A stretch of 64,000 bases of DNA from Chrysomallon squamiferum (lineage: Eukaryota; Mollusca; Gastropoda; Neomphalida; Peltospiridae). The notes beneath the pieces were generated by a model. That model was not told the origin of the DNA. It saw nothing but the letters and a program-made list of their open reading frames with translations, and did no database searches. The stretch is taken from the NCBI GenBank assembly GCA_012295275.1, contig CM022676.1, positions 12,475,660-12,539,659 on the forward strand. Reading direction: 5' to 3'. This document shows positions 13,178-27,225 of the stretch, piece by piece (within the stretch, counting starts at the first letter, position 1; every line of letters begins with the position of its first letter). Made by a program: the position numbers and the translations under genes.

Positions 13178-16100
13178 GAGTTTACTTTATTCTAATTTAT
13201 TTAATTTTTTCTTTTTTTTTGTATTATGTGTGTATATTATATGTATATGTATTTGTATTATATGTATATGTAATAGAACACTGTACCTAATCAGAAGAAA
13301 TAAAATAAGGATACAAAAAATAGTTTTTTGATTTTTTCAGTATGACTTTCAATACCTTTAATCAAACTTTAATTACTCAAAACAGTACATACAACAAAAT
13401 GCTAGAAACTGTTTCAATAAATAAATAACATTATTAAATAACATTATTAATTAATTAATTAATTAATTAATGATAATAATTTCTACAAAATACAAAGTAA
13501 TTTGAAAATAAATTCTAAATAAAGTATTTTTTTTAATTATTATTTAATTTTCAATAACAGAACAAAATTGGTATTATTACTAAGAATTCAAAATCATGTT
13601 AATTTCTGCTATCTTCAGTATTTATTTTTGTTTTGCTATCATAATTCAGCAAGTGGATTACTTTAATATTTAATACAACTCAGAATAGTAGTACTGCATA
13701 TTAACATATTGTCAATAACAGCAGATTTAAAGTAAAAGTCGGACCTGAAAAATTTAAAACCATAATTCATTGAAGAATATATTCTCTATTAGAATGAGAG
13801 TTGCTTATTCATTATTGTGTGAAAATTTACAAATGTTGAATTGAATTTTGTACTGATAAAGTTCAGACATCTGTAAATTAAGAAATCTTCAATGTGATGC
13901 AGATTATACATATTTAAAAATGAATTTGTACCTACAAAGCCAAAATATTATACAAATGAAAATGTCTTTTGTGTGTTTGATCATTAAAATACATTAATAC
14001 ATTAATTAAAAATTACTACATTTTCAGTTCCAGTGACTTCAGTTAGTCTGGAGGTTTCAGGATCTACTCCAGGTTCTGTTGTTGTTGTGGAAGGAAGATC
14101 AGTTGAGTTCACCTGTTTTATACAAGGAGCAAAACCTGCACCCACAACATCTCAGGTGTCCTGGTACAGACAAGACAAGTCAGGTAGTAACTTCACTTTA
14201 CCTGGATCACCTGCTACACCTACTACAGATGACAGAAATACCTCTGTGAACTACAGCTACACTGGTGACAGACAACATCAAGGTAACAGAGTTTTCTGTG
14301 CTGCTAGAAACATTCTGATGGAGAACAGAGGAGATTCAGATATCACATCCACAAACTACATACAACTTAATGTGCAGTGTAAGATTTTCTTTATATTAAA
14401 ATGTACACACTAGTAATACTACAGAATATCAAACTGGTAGTTAATAATGTTTTTAAAGCTTTGTCATGTGATGTCAAATGTTCAAAAGCATGTTATAAGT
14501 GTATTTCTATACAGTTTTATAACTCACTGTTTATTAACTTTCTAATATTTACTCAGTCTGCAATGATACTGCTTCTCACAAATTTGTTTATGTATTTTTC
14601 TTCGCTTGATAAATCTTTTTCTATAACATTTGAACTGATTGATTAATTTAGCATCTCCTTCAAATTCAGACTTTCCACCCAACTTTATTTTATATTAACA
14701 AAGTGATTAACTTTCAGGGCCACCAGTGAATCCAGCTTTATCAGGAGACTGTCCGGACAGCTACATACGTTCATCTACTACAGGAACATGTCACTGTTCT
14801 ACATCTGACACTGGGAATCCAGCAGGGAAGATTTCTTGGTTTAAACCAGATGGAACAAACACAGGAAAAGATGACCTTGTACTAAACACAATACCACGAC
14901 TACACAACAACAAAAATTACACGTGCAAAATAGAAAATATTCATGGATCAAAGACAATTATCTTTACAGCAAAACTGGCTTGTAAGTAACCTAAAGCAAA
15001 CATAATGACACTGATTCCACTCAATTATCAAATACAAAATATTTTATGTACTTATCCAAACTGCAGTGAGAATTAAAATAATAACATTTCTTCTTTGAAG
15101 ATTCAGATTTGTATTTTTATAAAAGCAATAGCATATATGAATGAACTTTCAATGCTTTAAACATTCTGTTGTTTTCATAACAAAGATCAGATTAATTTGA
15201 AGATTGAGATTTAGATAATGCTCTTAAAATGCACATATTCCTTGATCTATTCTAGGAGAAAATAAATGGTTTTATTCTCTGTGGGCTAGTCAGATAATGG
15301 GTTATTGAAATTAACGAACTGAGTGGCATTGGTAGCTTTTGTTCTCTTAAAATAAATATGTAAATAGACACAAACACATTCATTAGATATGTCGTGTTTA
15401 TAAAAGGGTTTATAGTGTTTTGAGTTTATTTATTTTATAATTTCAGTTGGTCCAGAGAATGTGACTGTCACTGGTAACAAAGCTGAATTTGATGCTGATG
15501 GAAGAAATATTTTAACACTGAAATGCACAACTTCATCATCCAGTCCCAATGTGACCTTCACCTGGAAAAACCTGACCAGTGGTCAAGAGATTATTTCACA
15601 GAGTCCAGTCAGAGAAGAAGATGCAGGTGATGGGGGAAAACAATTCAGTCAGAATCTGACAATAGCTCCAGTCTGGTTTCAAGACAAAAACACAATCAGG
15701 TGTCAAGTGAAAAACACAGCATTGTCAGTAGAAAGAGTTTCTGACATTGTACTAGACTTGATATGTAAGTGTTAATTACACTGTTATTTTATATTAAACA
15801 GTTTATACATTGTACTAGACTTGATATGTAAGTGTTAATTACACTGTTGTTTTATATTAAACAGTTTATACATTGTACTAGACTTCATATGTAAGTGTTA
15901 ATTTACTTTGTTATTTTACACTTACTTTTTAGCCAAATACAATATTTAATTTGTTCAGTCTCTATGATTACTAAATTTTGTGGATTTTAATTCATGAAAA
16001 TTTAATTTATCTTTGATCAAATCTGTTACATGTGAATTGAATTGAACGTATGTGTTCATTTTTATCAGTATGAATGTATTATTGATGTAATCTGTATTTA

Positions 16101-19100
16101 TTTACAACATTTAATTTAATCCATTCAAGTCATGCTTTAAATTATGCAATACATTAGAAATCAGATCACTGAATGATTATATATATAGTGAATAACAACA
16201 AACCTGTATAAATTTCCTCAATCTAAACCTTTAAAATTGCTGACAATGTAAGGAAGTAGAATTTCTTTATGTAAAAATAAGTAATGACACATATTTTTAC
16301 ACAAACAGATCCGCCATTGAACCCACCTGTGATATCAGGATACCAGACAGGAAATGTTGTGTATGAAGGTGACACACTCAACTTGTCATGTGTTGTCACT
16401 GGTGGGAAACCTTTCGTGACATCAGCAACGTTGTCTTGTTTTGGAGGTCACAATATGACATCATCACAGACTGTTGCCAACAGTGTTGTAGTAGACATGA
16501 ATTTTACAGTTACTGGACATTTTAATATGAAGACTTGTCAGTGCAGTGCAAAACACAAGACAGGCAGATACAGCGAAACTGACAACAAAACCATCACTGT
16601 GTACTGTAAGTATTCTTATTACACTGTTCATTATGTACTGTAAGTATTCTTATTACACTGTTCATTGTGTACTGTAAGTATTCTTACTATACTGTTCACT
16701 GTGTACTGTAAGTATTCTTATTACATTGTTCATTGTGTACTGTAAGTATTTTTATTACACTGTTCATTGTGTACTGTAAGTATTCTTATTAAACTGTTCA
16801 TTGTGTACTGTAAGTTTATTTATTATACTGTTCATTGTGCACTGTAAGTATATTTATTATACTGTTCATTGTCTATTGTAAGTGTTATTATTATACTGTT
16901 CATTGTCTGTTGTAAGTGTTATTATTATACTGTTCACTGTGTACTGTAAGTGTTCTTATTATACTGTTCACTGTGTAATGTAAGTGTTCTTATTATACTG
17001 TTCAGTGTGTACTGTAAGTGTTCTTATTACACTGTTCACTGTGTACTGTAAGTGTTCTTATTATACTGTTCACTGTGTACTGTAAGTGTTCTTATTACAC
17101 TGTTCATTGTGTACTGTAAGTGTTCTTATTATACTGTTCACTGTGTACTGTACTGTTCTTATTACACTGTTCACTTGTACTGTAAGTGTTCTTATTACAC
17201 TGTTCATTGTGTACTGTAAGTGTTCTGTGTATTAAGTGTTCTTATTACACTGTTCACTGTGTACTGTAAGTGTTCTTATTATACTGTTCACTGTGTTCTT
17301 ATTACACTGTTCATTGTGCACTGTAAGTGTTCTTATTATTACACTGTTCATTGTGTACTGTTCACTGTGTACTGTAAGTGTTCTTATTACACTGTTGTTC
17401 ATTGTGTTCTTGTACTGTAAGTGTTCTTAACATTGTTCATTGTGTACTGTAAGTGTTCTTAGAACACTTGTTCATTGTTCTTATTATTACTGTTCACTGT
17501 GTAAAGTGTTCTTATTACACTGTTCATTGTGTTCACTGTGTAAGTGTTCTTATTACATTGTTCATTGTGTTCACTGTGTACTGTAAGTGTTCTTATTACA
17601 TTGTTCATTTCATTGTTCACTGTAAAGTGTTCTTATTACACTGTTCACTGTGTACTGTAAGTGTTCTTATTACACTGTTCACTGTAGTACTGTTAACTGT
17701 TCACTGTGTACTGTAAGTGTTCTTATTACACTGTTCACTTACTGTAGAACATTGTTCACTGTGTACTGTAAGTGTTCTTAAGTATTACACTGTTCACTGT
17801 GTACTGTTCTTATTACACTGTTCACTGTGTTAAGTGTTGTTACACTGTTCACTGTGTACTCTTATTACACTGTTCACTGTGTACTGTAAGTGTTCTTATT
17901 ACTTGTTCACACTGTTCATTCTGTACTGTTCACTGTGTACTGTAAGTTCTTATTCTTTCATTACACTGTTCATTGTGTACTGTAAGTGTTCTTGTTCATT
18001 ACACTGTTCATTACATTGTTCACTGTGTACTGTATTACAGTGTTCTTATTACATTGTTCATTGTTCACTGTACTGTAAGTGTTCTTATTATACTGTTCAC
18101 TTAAGTGTTACACTTGTTCACTGTGTACTGTAAGTGTTCTTATTACACTGTTCACTGTGTACTGTAAGTGTTCTTATTACACTGTTCACTGTGTACTGTA
18201 AGTGTTCTTATTACACTGTTCACTGTGTACTGTAAGTGTTCTTATTACACTGTTCACTGTGTACTGTAAGTGTTCTTATTACACTGTTCACTGTGTACTG
18301 TAAGTGTTCTTATTACACTGTTCACTGTGTACTGTAAGTGTTCTTATTACACTGTTCACTGTGTACTGTTCTTAAGTGTTCTTATTACACTGTTCACTGT
18401 GTACTGTAAGTGTTCTCTTACACTGTTCTGTAAGTGTTCTTATTACTGTTCACTGTGTAACACTGTTCACTGTTCACTGTGTAAGTAAGTGTTCTTATTA
18501 CACTGTTCACTGTGTACTGTAAGTGTTCTTATTGTTCACTGTTCACACTGTTCACTTTATACTGTTCACTGTGTACTGTAAGTGTTCTTATTACACTGTT
18601 CACAGTGTACTGTAAGTGTTCTTATTACACTGTTCACTGTGTACTGTAAGTGTTCTTATTACACTGTTCACTGTGTACTGTAAGTGTNTCTTATTACACT
18701 GTTCACTGTGTACTGTAAGTGTTCTTATTACACTGTTCACTGTGTACTGTAAGTGTTCTTATTACACTGTTCACTGTGTACTGTAAGTGTTCTTATTACA
18801 CTGTTCACTGTGTACTGTAAGTGTTCTTCACTGTTCACTGTGTACTGTGTTCATTGTGTACTGTAAGTGTTCTTATTACATTGTTCATTGTGTACTGTAA
18901 GTGTTCTTATTACACTGTTCACTGTGTACTGTAAGTGTTCTTATTACACTGTTCACTGTATTACTGTTCTTATTATTACACTGTTCACTGTGTACTGTAA
19001 GTGTTCTTATTGTTCACACTGTTCACTTCTTATTACACTGTTCTGTAAGTGTTCTTATTACATTGTTCACTGTGTACTGTAAGTGTTCTTATTACACTGT

Positions 19101-21367
19101 TCACTGTGTACTGTAAGTGTTCTTATTACACTGTTCACTGTGTACTGTAAGTGTTCTTATTACACTGTTCACTGTGTTCACTGTGTACTGTCTTATTGTT
19201 CTTATTGTACACTGTTCATTGAGTACTGTAAGTGTTCTTATTACACTGTTCACTGTGTACTGTACACTGTTCACTGTTCTTATTTCTTACTGTTCACTGT
19301 GTACTGTAAGTGTTCTTATTACACTGTTCACTGTGTACTGTAAGTTCTTCTTATTGTTCACTGTGTTCACTGTAAGTTCACTGAGTTCACTGTAAGTGTT
19401 CTTATTACATTGTTCATTGTGTACTGTAAGTGTTCTTTCTTATTACACTGTTCACTGTTCACTGTACTGTAAGTGTTCTTATTACACTGTTCACTGTGTA
19501 CTGTAAGTGTTCTTATTACACTGTTCACTGTAAGTGTTCTTATTACACTGTTCACTGTGTACTGTAAGTGTTCTTATTACACTGTTCACTGTGTACTGTA
19601 AGTGTTCTTATTACACTGTTCATTGTGTACTGTAAGTGTTCTTATTACATTGTTCATTGTGTACTGTAAGTGTTCTTATTACATTGTTCATTGTGTACTG
19701 TAAGTGTTCTTATTACATTGTTCACAGTGTACTGTAAGTGTTCTTATTACATTGTTCACTGTGTACTGTAAGTGTTCTTATTACATTGTTCACTGTGTAC
19801 TGTAAGTATTCTTATTACATTGTTCAATGTGTACTGTAAGTGTTCTTATTACATTGTTGAATGTGTACTGTAAGTATTCTTATTACATTGTTCACTGTGT
19901 TGTGTTAGTGTTCTTTCACAGTAGTTTGTTGTTTTTGTACTGTAAGTGTTCTTATTACATTGTTCACTGTGTAATGTAAGTGTACTTATTAAATTGTTCA
20001 ATGTGTACTGTAAGTATTCTTATTACATTGTTCATTGTGTACTGTACGTATTCTTAGAACATTGTTCACTGTGTTCTGTTAGTGTTCTTATTAGTTTGTT
20101 GTTTTTGTACTGTAAGTGTTCTTATTATAATTACTTACATTGTTGATTGTTTTGTATTGTTGTCCTTAAAATGTTAATGTTTAAACATTTGTTTTGTCTA
20201 CTTTAGTAAATCAAGCATTGAACGAGTTATAATAATACTTATTGTTATACTTATTGAAATCCATTGATAGATCCACCATCAGTCCCAAGTTTAACTGCAA
20301 GTTCAAATTTTCCCTGGTTAGAAAGAGAAAACAGAAATTTGACGTGCTCTGTGAGAGAGAGAGGAAATCCTCCAGCTGACTTTGTCTGGTATAAAAATGG
20401 AGTCAAACAGCCTGGACAAAGAAAATCTATCTGGTTGTTCAGAAACCTGACTTACAAAGATAACAAACTAACATTCAGATGTGAGGCTCAAAATATTTTT
20501 ACACTACACAAAAATGAAGTGAAATCTTCACCTGATACAGCACTCAATGTTTTCTGTGAGTATTAAACATGATGCTTTGTTATTTTTATACTGTTTTATG
20601 ATTTATTGAACTTTAATTTGAAACCGACTAGTGTTTATTGCCATGAAAAGTCCAAGAATCATAAACTGTTTAATTATTATTAAGAATTATTCTTTGTTTG
20701 CTAAAAATAATTTATAGTGTACGAGAAATCAAACTTAAAAACAAGTAAATAATGATTTAATTTACTACAGACAGTCCACGAGTAACTGTTGATACATCTG
20801 GACCAATCACAAAGCGAGAAGGACAGGAGTTGGAGAAGATAGACTGTACTGCAGACAGCAATCCTCCAAACCCTACAATTACTTGGACATCAGATTCAAA
20901 TAAACCATGGAAGGGTGGTCTCCCTTTAGAGATAGCAGTACTTGACAGAGGGCAGCACGGGACATATACGTGTAAAGCGACAGTCACTTCATCACTGGGA
21001 ACACTGACAGGAACTTCACAAATTGAAATTATAGTAAACTGTAAGTTTTTAAAACTCTTTTTAAATTATATTATTTTATTATTTTTTTTATAATACATTA
21101 TTGCACATTAAATTTAAATTAGATCCACAAATCACAAATTGAAATTATAATAAAGCGTAATTTAAAAAAATAAAAATAAATTAATATTAAATTTATTTGT
21201 TGATTAGTTATCTCCCTGATTAGTTAGTGTCATTTTACATTTTTTTAAATATATTAATTTTTTTTTTTTTTCTAAACTGGTGGATTATTGTATATTCAAT
21301 TAGATTCATCAATTACAAACTGCAATTGTAATAAAATATAAGAGGAATATTTCTTGTTCTCAATACA

Positions 21368-21398
<31 letters not shown>

Positions 21399-24300
21399 GT
21401 AATAATAATAATAATAACAGTGTTCGTTCTGATTTCTCTAAGATGACTTTTTTAATGTTTTGGAATGTTAAACAGATGCTCCTGATGTTGAAGTGACAAG
21501 TCAGACAACAAGTGAAGGACACAAACTGACTGTCACATGTGAGGCTATTGGTCGACCAGACTCTTACACATTTCACGGTTTTCAACAGAGCTGGAGAGAT
21601 CAGTTTGTGAGAAAGGTGGAAGGTACTAAAGAAGAAAGAAACAAATATGTGTGGACAGTGCAGTCTGCTAGTTACAAAGATTCTGGTACATATCAGTGTC
21701 TGGTAGACAATACAATCACAGACACAAACAACACGTTGATTCAAAGCAACACAACTTTAGTACTTGTCAGTGGTGAGTTATTTTATTGTATATTTTGTAA
21801 ATTATGTTAAGAGTTAAAATAGTATTCAAATCAGTATATCACTTTATTTGTAAAGATATATTTTGTATATACGACAAAAATAACATCACTAAGAATCATT
21901 TTCTTTCATTGTAAGCTTTAACATTCTTGATTAGTTTTTTGATAATCAATTACATTTGTGACATAGAGAAAAAGTGAGCCAGTTGATTTATTTAGGTACA
22001 ATCCATTTAAATATATGTGGATCCTGTGTGGATTTGTCTTGATAGTGAGCCATGTTTGGTAATAGAAATAATGCAAAGTATTGTCTAAATCAGGGGTGGC
22101 AATTGTTTTTTCTGTGGGACCACATGAGAAACAGAGAATATTGTGGAGGGCCAGGGCAAAAGGCTTAACTCAGTTCTGCATAATATTAATTGTATTTCTT
22201 TATAAACCCAGTAAATAGCATTGTTTTGACAAGCTGGTAAGACTGGTAAGAGTATATGTTATGATTAAACAATAAAAAAAGTGAGGTTGCCTTAGAGAAA
22301 AATGTCATTTATTCAATTATATTTCTCAAAACAATGGTCCCAAAAATTTGAACATTTTTAACATTTGTGACTCATTATATTTCACCTCATAATGCCAACT
22401 CAAACTGTAATCCTTAAAGACAGCGATCTGCTCTCTGCAAACTAAACTCATGGCTTTACCTCCGACTTCAGTAAATAGATACTTTTTAGTTGTAAACCCT
22501 GCATTCAGCATCTACCTTTCTCTTTTTAGCATGAGTGGACATTTTGAGGGCTAAAGTCGTATTGGGACTTGCTTGTGAAAACGATTCAGTCACATGCACG
22601 TCTTGATTTACATATTGTGTCATTTTGTACATGAATAAAAATCCACCTTCAAAATAAAAGTAATGCTGCTTTAGTCCATGCATGAGGTGAAATTAGAAAA
22701 TATGTTTATTTTATAATTCCCAATTAACTTTACATGGGCACATCAGTCAAAATGCCCAGGTCTGGTCTAAATGTTAATCAAGACTGGTTACTTTGATTTC
22801 AGATTATTCTTTACATATATTAGAAATAACAAGTTAAAAGCAGAAAAAGGTTTTATTTACATCACTTATAAAAAATGCGAGCTAGCTGATTTAGTTAGCT
22901 TCAAACCATTTTAATATACACAGATCCACATAGGAAAACAAATTCCATTGTCTTGATAGCCAGCTATGTTTGGAAATAGAAATAACACAAAGTAGTGTCT
23001 AAATGTTAACCATGACTGGTTACTATGACTAAATATCCTTCTTTACATACATTAGAAATAACAAATCAAAAATAGAAAAATGTTTCATTGAAGTTACACA
23101 CAAATATTGTTGGAATTATGAGGTTGATGATGATGATGATGTTTGCAGGAAAACCAGTGATCACACTTAAGAGCAAACAAGATGAAACAATTGGAGAAGA
23201 AACAGGCACAAGAGTCATGTTGTACAAAACAGTGTTTTCTCAAAGTGAAATTACGTCACACAAGTGGATGAAGAACAGTGACGTCATTAATGACACCAGA
23301 ATTAAAACTGAAATGACTAAAACACAAATAACTCTGAGTTTGTTTGAAAATGTTGTTGTTCATGATGACGGCTACAACTTTACACTGGACATCAACATGT
23401 TTGAAGAGTCAGACACTGGACAGTACACACTTGAAGTGTGTAATAATTTCACTTGTGACATTTTCTCAACTCATCTGACAGCAGCAGGTTTGTACTGTTT
23501 TTATTTCTGATGATTTTGTAGAAGTTTATTTCATTATGATAGTAATTGGATGACAATGTCTATAAGTCATTTTATTTATTTTTTATCTTAGGACCACCTT
23601 ACGTGCCAAGGTCATTCTCAGCATTTGGTTCTACAAGTGACACTGTATTTCTAAAGTGGACAGCAGATTTTGCTGGAGGTCCATACACTCAGAGATTTTT
23701 AGTGGAATACAGAGACACAGATACAAAGTCTGACTGGAAACAACAGTGGTACAATGATCATGCTGAAAGAGATGAAGTTGTTTTTATGAACATCACAGGA
23801 TTAAACTCAGGACACACATATGTGTTCAGAGTTTTAGCTGAGAATTCAAGAAATCTCAGAAACCGCAGTCCATTTACATCTGAAGTAACCATAGAGACTA
23901 AAGGTAATTCATTATTTCAGTTAAATATATTTTATTTAAAGAGAAATGTATTGGTTATTTATTTTTATTTTGACTTATCACAACACTAAATGTAACATTA
24001 CAGACTGAAGTTTATTGTACAGGTGTTATTAGGAAACTGTTTTTTAAAGTAAAAATATTTAAAAGGTAATAAAAACATTTTAGAAAATAAAAGATAAGAA
24101 CAAAATTGTTAATTTGATAAAAAATGTAGAGTGAACAGTTTCTAATTTGTTTCTTGTACTGATTACAAATCAAGGTAAATGTTTTGGTATACCACAGACT
24201 GCTTGTATTATTTAGCATCAAATGATCTTTTATCTTCACCTTCTCATAGACAGGAACAAACATTCTTTGTTAAAACTGGTGGTAACCATAAAACCCTTTA

Positions 24301-25623
24301 ACAAGTTCATAAATATTATTTTGAAGTAATTGGCTTATATAACAAAACCATGATCAGTTTCTGTCTTTTCTTCTTCTTTTTTTGTTATTAAAATATTAAA
24401 ATTAACATATGAACAGAATTTTTTTTTTTATTTTTTTTTTAGAAATGACAAGGTTATAGTAATGTAATCATATGTGCAATTACTAAATACAGTTAGTTGA
24501 ATTTGTGTTAAAATACTAGGTTAAATTTATTATTTGTTTCTATCAGTAGAAGTGTCTTCAAGTGCAAATACTGGAGTTGTTATTGGAGGAGTTGCTGGCA
24601 GTGTTGTTGCATTAATAGTGATTGCAGTGATTGTGACAGTGATAGTGACACGCCAGAGAAAGCAGAACAAGAAACATGGTGATTCATATTGTTATTTTCA
24701 CTAAAATTGGATTCTAAATATACATAAAATGATTTAAATATGATATTTCATCATTTTCAGAAATATTTGTTTTCAAATTTTAAATTTTAGTAATATTGAA
24801 AGAAATTGATTGCTTCAAATGCTGATGGATATTTTTGTTTTGTATTTGTATTTTTATTCATAATCCTGTTTTGATTAGGGTAAAATTAAATACAAAACCA
24901 AGCATCATTAACATATTAAGCATAGAGTCAGAGAAACTTTCTGAGGTAGTAAATAGAAACACTGTATAGATTTCCTTATTTATTTTCTTCCATCAAACGG
25001 ATTCCACATCATCTGCTTTTAGTACTTTTGTTAACCAATGAACACAGCATGCTGCTAATTTTCCAATCTGTAAGGAAGAATCAAGGCAAGAGTTGCTGAT
25101 GCCATTAGTATTGTTTTATTTCTCACAATTCCTTTCAATTCATCTAGAATTATCAATATTGACTGTAACAACATCACACACTTGGCTAGAAATCTTAAAC
25201 ATTTGTTTTTAAATCTAATTTCACATAAAACAAAAAACAAACAAAAAAAAATAAGGAAGAAAAACAGACAAAAGAAGAAGAACACATACATTTGCTTAGC
25301 TTTAAACTACAATTCCACATGATAATCATCTTGGTGTGTTTAACGTGAATATTCACAATAAAGTTATTATAATTGAAAACACTTCTACAGAGAAACTACC
25401 ATTATTCACAAAAAAAATTGATATTGGTACAGAAAATGGTTTGATGCTATGTAAGCCAGAATTGAAAAATGATACCATCCCTCATTTTTACATAAGATTT
25501 TCACAAATGCAGAAATGAATAAAGGATCCACAAAAACTGAAAGCCACAAATATGTGGAAAATTTTGATCCCTGTTGATTTTTTCAGAATAAGTCTTAGTT
25601 CACATTTTAATCTTTTATCTTGT

Positions 25624-25656
<33 letters not shown>

Positions 25657-27190
25657 TTAATAACAGTAACATCAGTGAACAAATTTTATATCAAGAATCT
25701 TTCATTGATTATTTGTATAGAAATAATAAATATATTTAGAGTATCAGTTTATATCTGCAGCTTTTCAAACCTGTTATATAATATAGTTATGAATTTTGTA
25801 CATTTTCTAGGATGTTAAATTCCTGCATAATTATCTAGTTAAATAAGACAGTGTTTCATTTATTTATTTTTTTATCATTTTTTTCTTCTTTTTTTCAGGA
25901 AATGATTCAGAGAAAGGACTGTAAGTGTTGCTACAGAATATGTTAATATTTTATATTAAGAAATATCTGTCTCCTTTTCAATTACAAATATAAATTCAAA
26001 AGCAAAATAATTAGATTTACAGTCTGTACAAATAGCCAAGAATTCTATTTAGTTTTATTAATAAATGCCTTTTATATTCCATTTACTAATATTTTCTATT
26101 TCAAATTTCTTTTGTAGAATGCCAAATGGTAGCAATGGCCATGAAGGTAATGAAAATATAAGTGCACATGGTAAAACAGAAATATTTCTAAATTTGCTTT
26201 TAAAAATAAAAACAATTCATGTCTCAGTTCATCATTTGTGACTGTAATGTTACAATTCTGTTAAAAAATCACATTTATTTGATTTAAATATGACATTTTG
26301 TAAATTGGTGGTAGTTAAGTTTATATATCTAATCATCTTAAATCACAGACTTTGTTTTAGAAACTGTTAAAAGCAAAAGCAACAAATGTGTGTGTGTGGG
26401 TGCATGGGTTTGTAAGATTTGACATTTTTTTCAAATGATATTTTTCCCTAATATCAAAAGGCCTAATATCCTGAGTTAGAAAGAAACCATTAAACATTTA
26501 AAATAGTGAAATAAAATATACAGTAGAGTCTGCCCTAATGGTTTCATAAAAAAAATTGATAAAATTTTACAATTCAACATGGAGTAGAATGAACAAAAAA
26601 GTTGTTCACTGATAAAATTGCCTAATTCTAAATTTCTTTTCTCTTTTACATTTCTCTATGAATCAAGTTTCAAATATATATCAAGCAGATCCTCACATTC
26701 TCAGAAATGAAGGTAAAATGTTTTCTAATAAGATCTAATTCCATCAAGTTAATTCTTCTTCTATACATAATATTAACAGTAACAAGACATACTTTAGTTC
26801 TCTATAACTAATAGAAAAGTATTCTAGAAATATAAAAAAATCTGATTATGTTATTAAGAGGACGCATTAGGTGAAAAATAACAAAATTTAAATAAACTAA
26901 CCTTTTTCCTTAGACAGATTGCATAATAATAATGTATAACATCACCTCTTCAGCCATAATAAGTGGAAATATGGTTTGTAAAACTTCATCAGGTTTTTTT
27001 TGTTACCTATGTTTCTTTGTGCTATCCTAACATTTTTGGAAAGATGCTGTATGAAAACTATTTGTACCTGAGTTTCCAGATTTGGAATATGTAAAATTAC
27101 TGAAAGAAAATCTTGGAAAAATGACCTTATCTTTTAATGAAACCTTTATACGATTTCTTTTATTTCAAAATATGAATGAAAATGTATTAT

Positions 27191-27225
<35 letters not shown>

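Noticed and set aside
18688-18688. Ambiguous base n
   Set aside because: An assembly or base-calling gap in the repeat. It has no biological meaning but warns that the array length may be wrong.
16597-20148. Many overlapping open frames (LLHCSLCTVSVL-type) in the array
   Set aside because: They are translations of a 34-bp tandem repeat in rotating frames and lack gene structure.
16597-20148. CRISPR-like direct repeats
   Set aside because: Units are contiguous, with no unique spacers, and sit in a eukaryotic intron at a splice junction.
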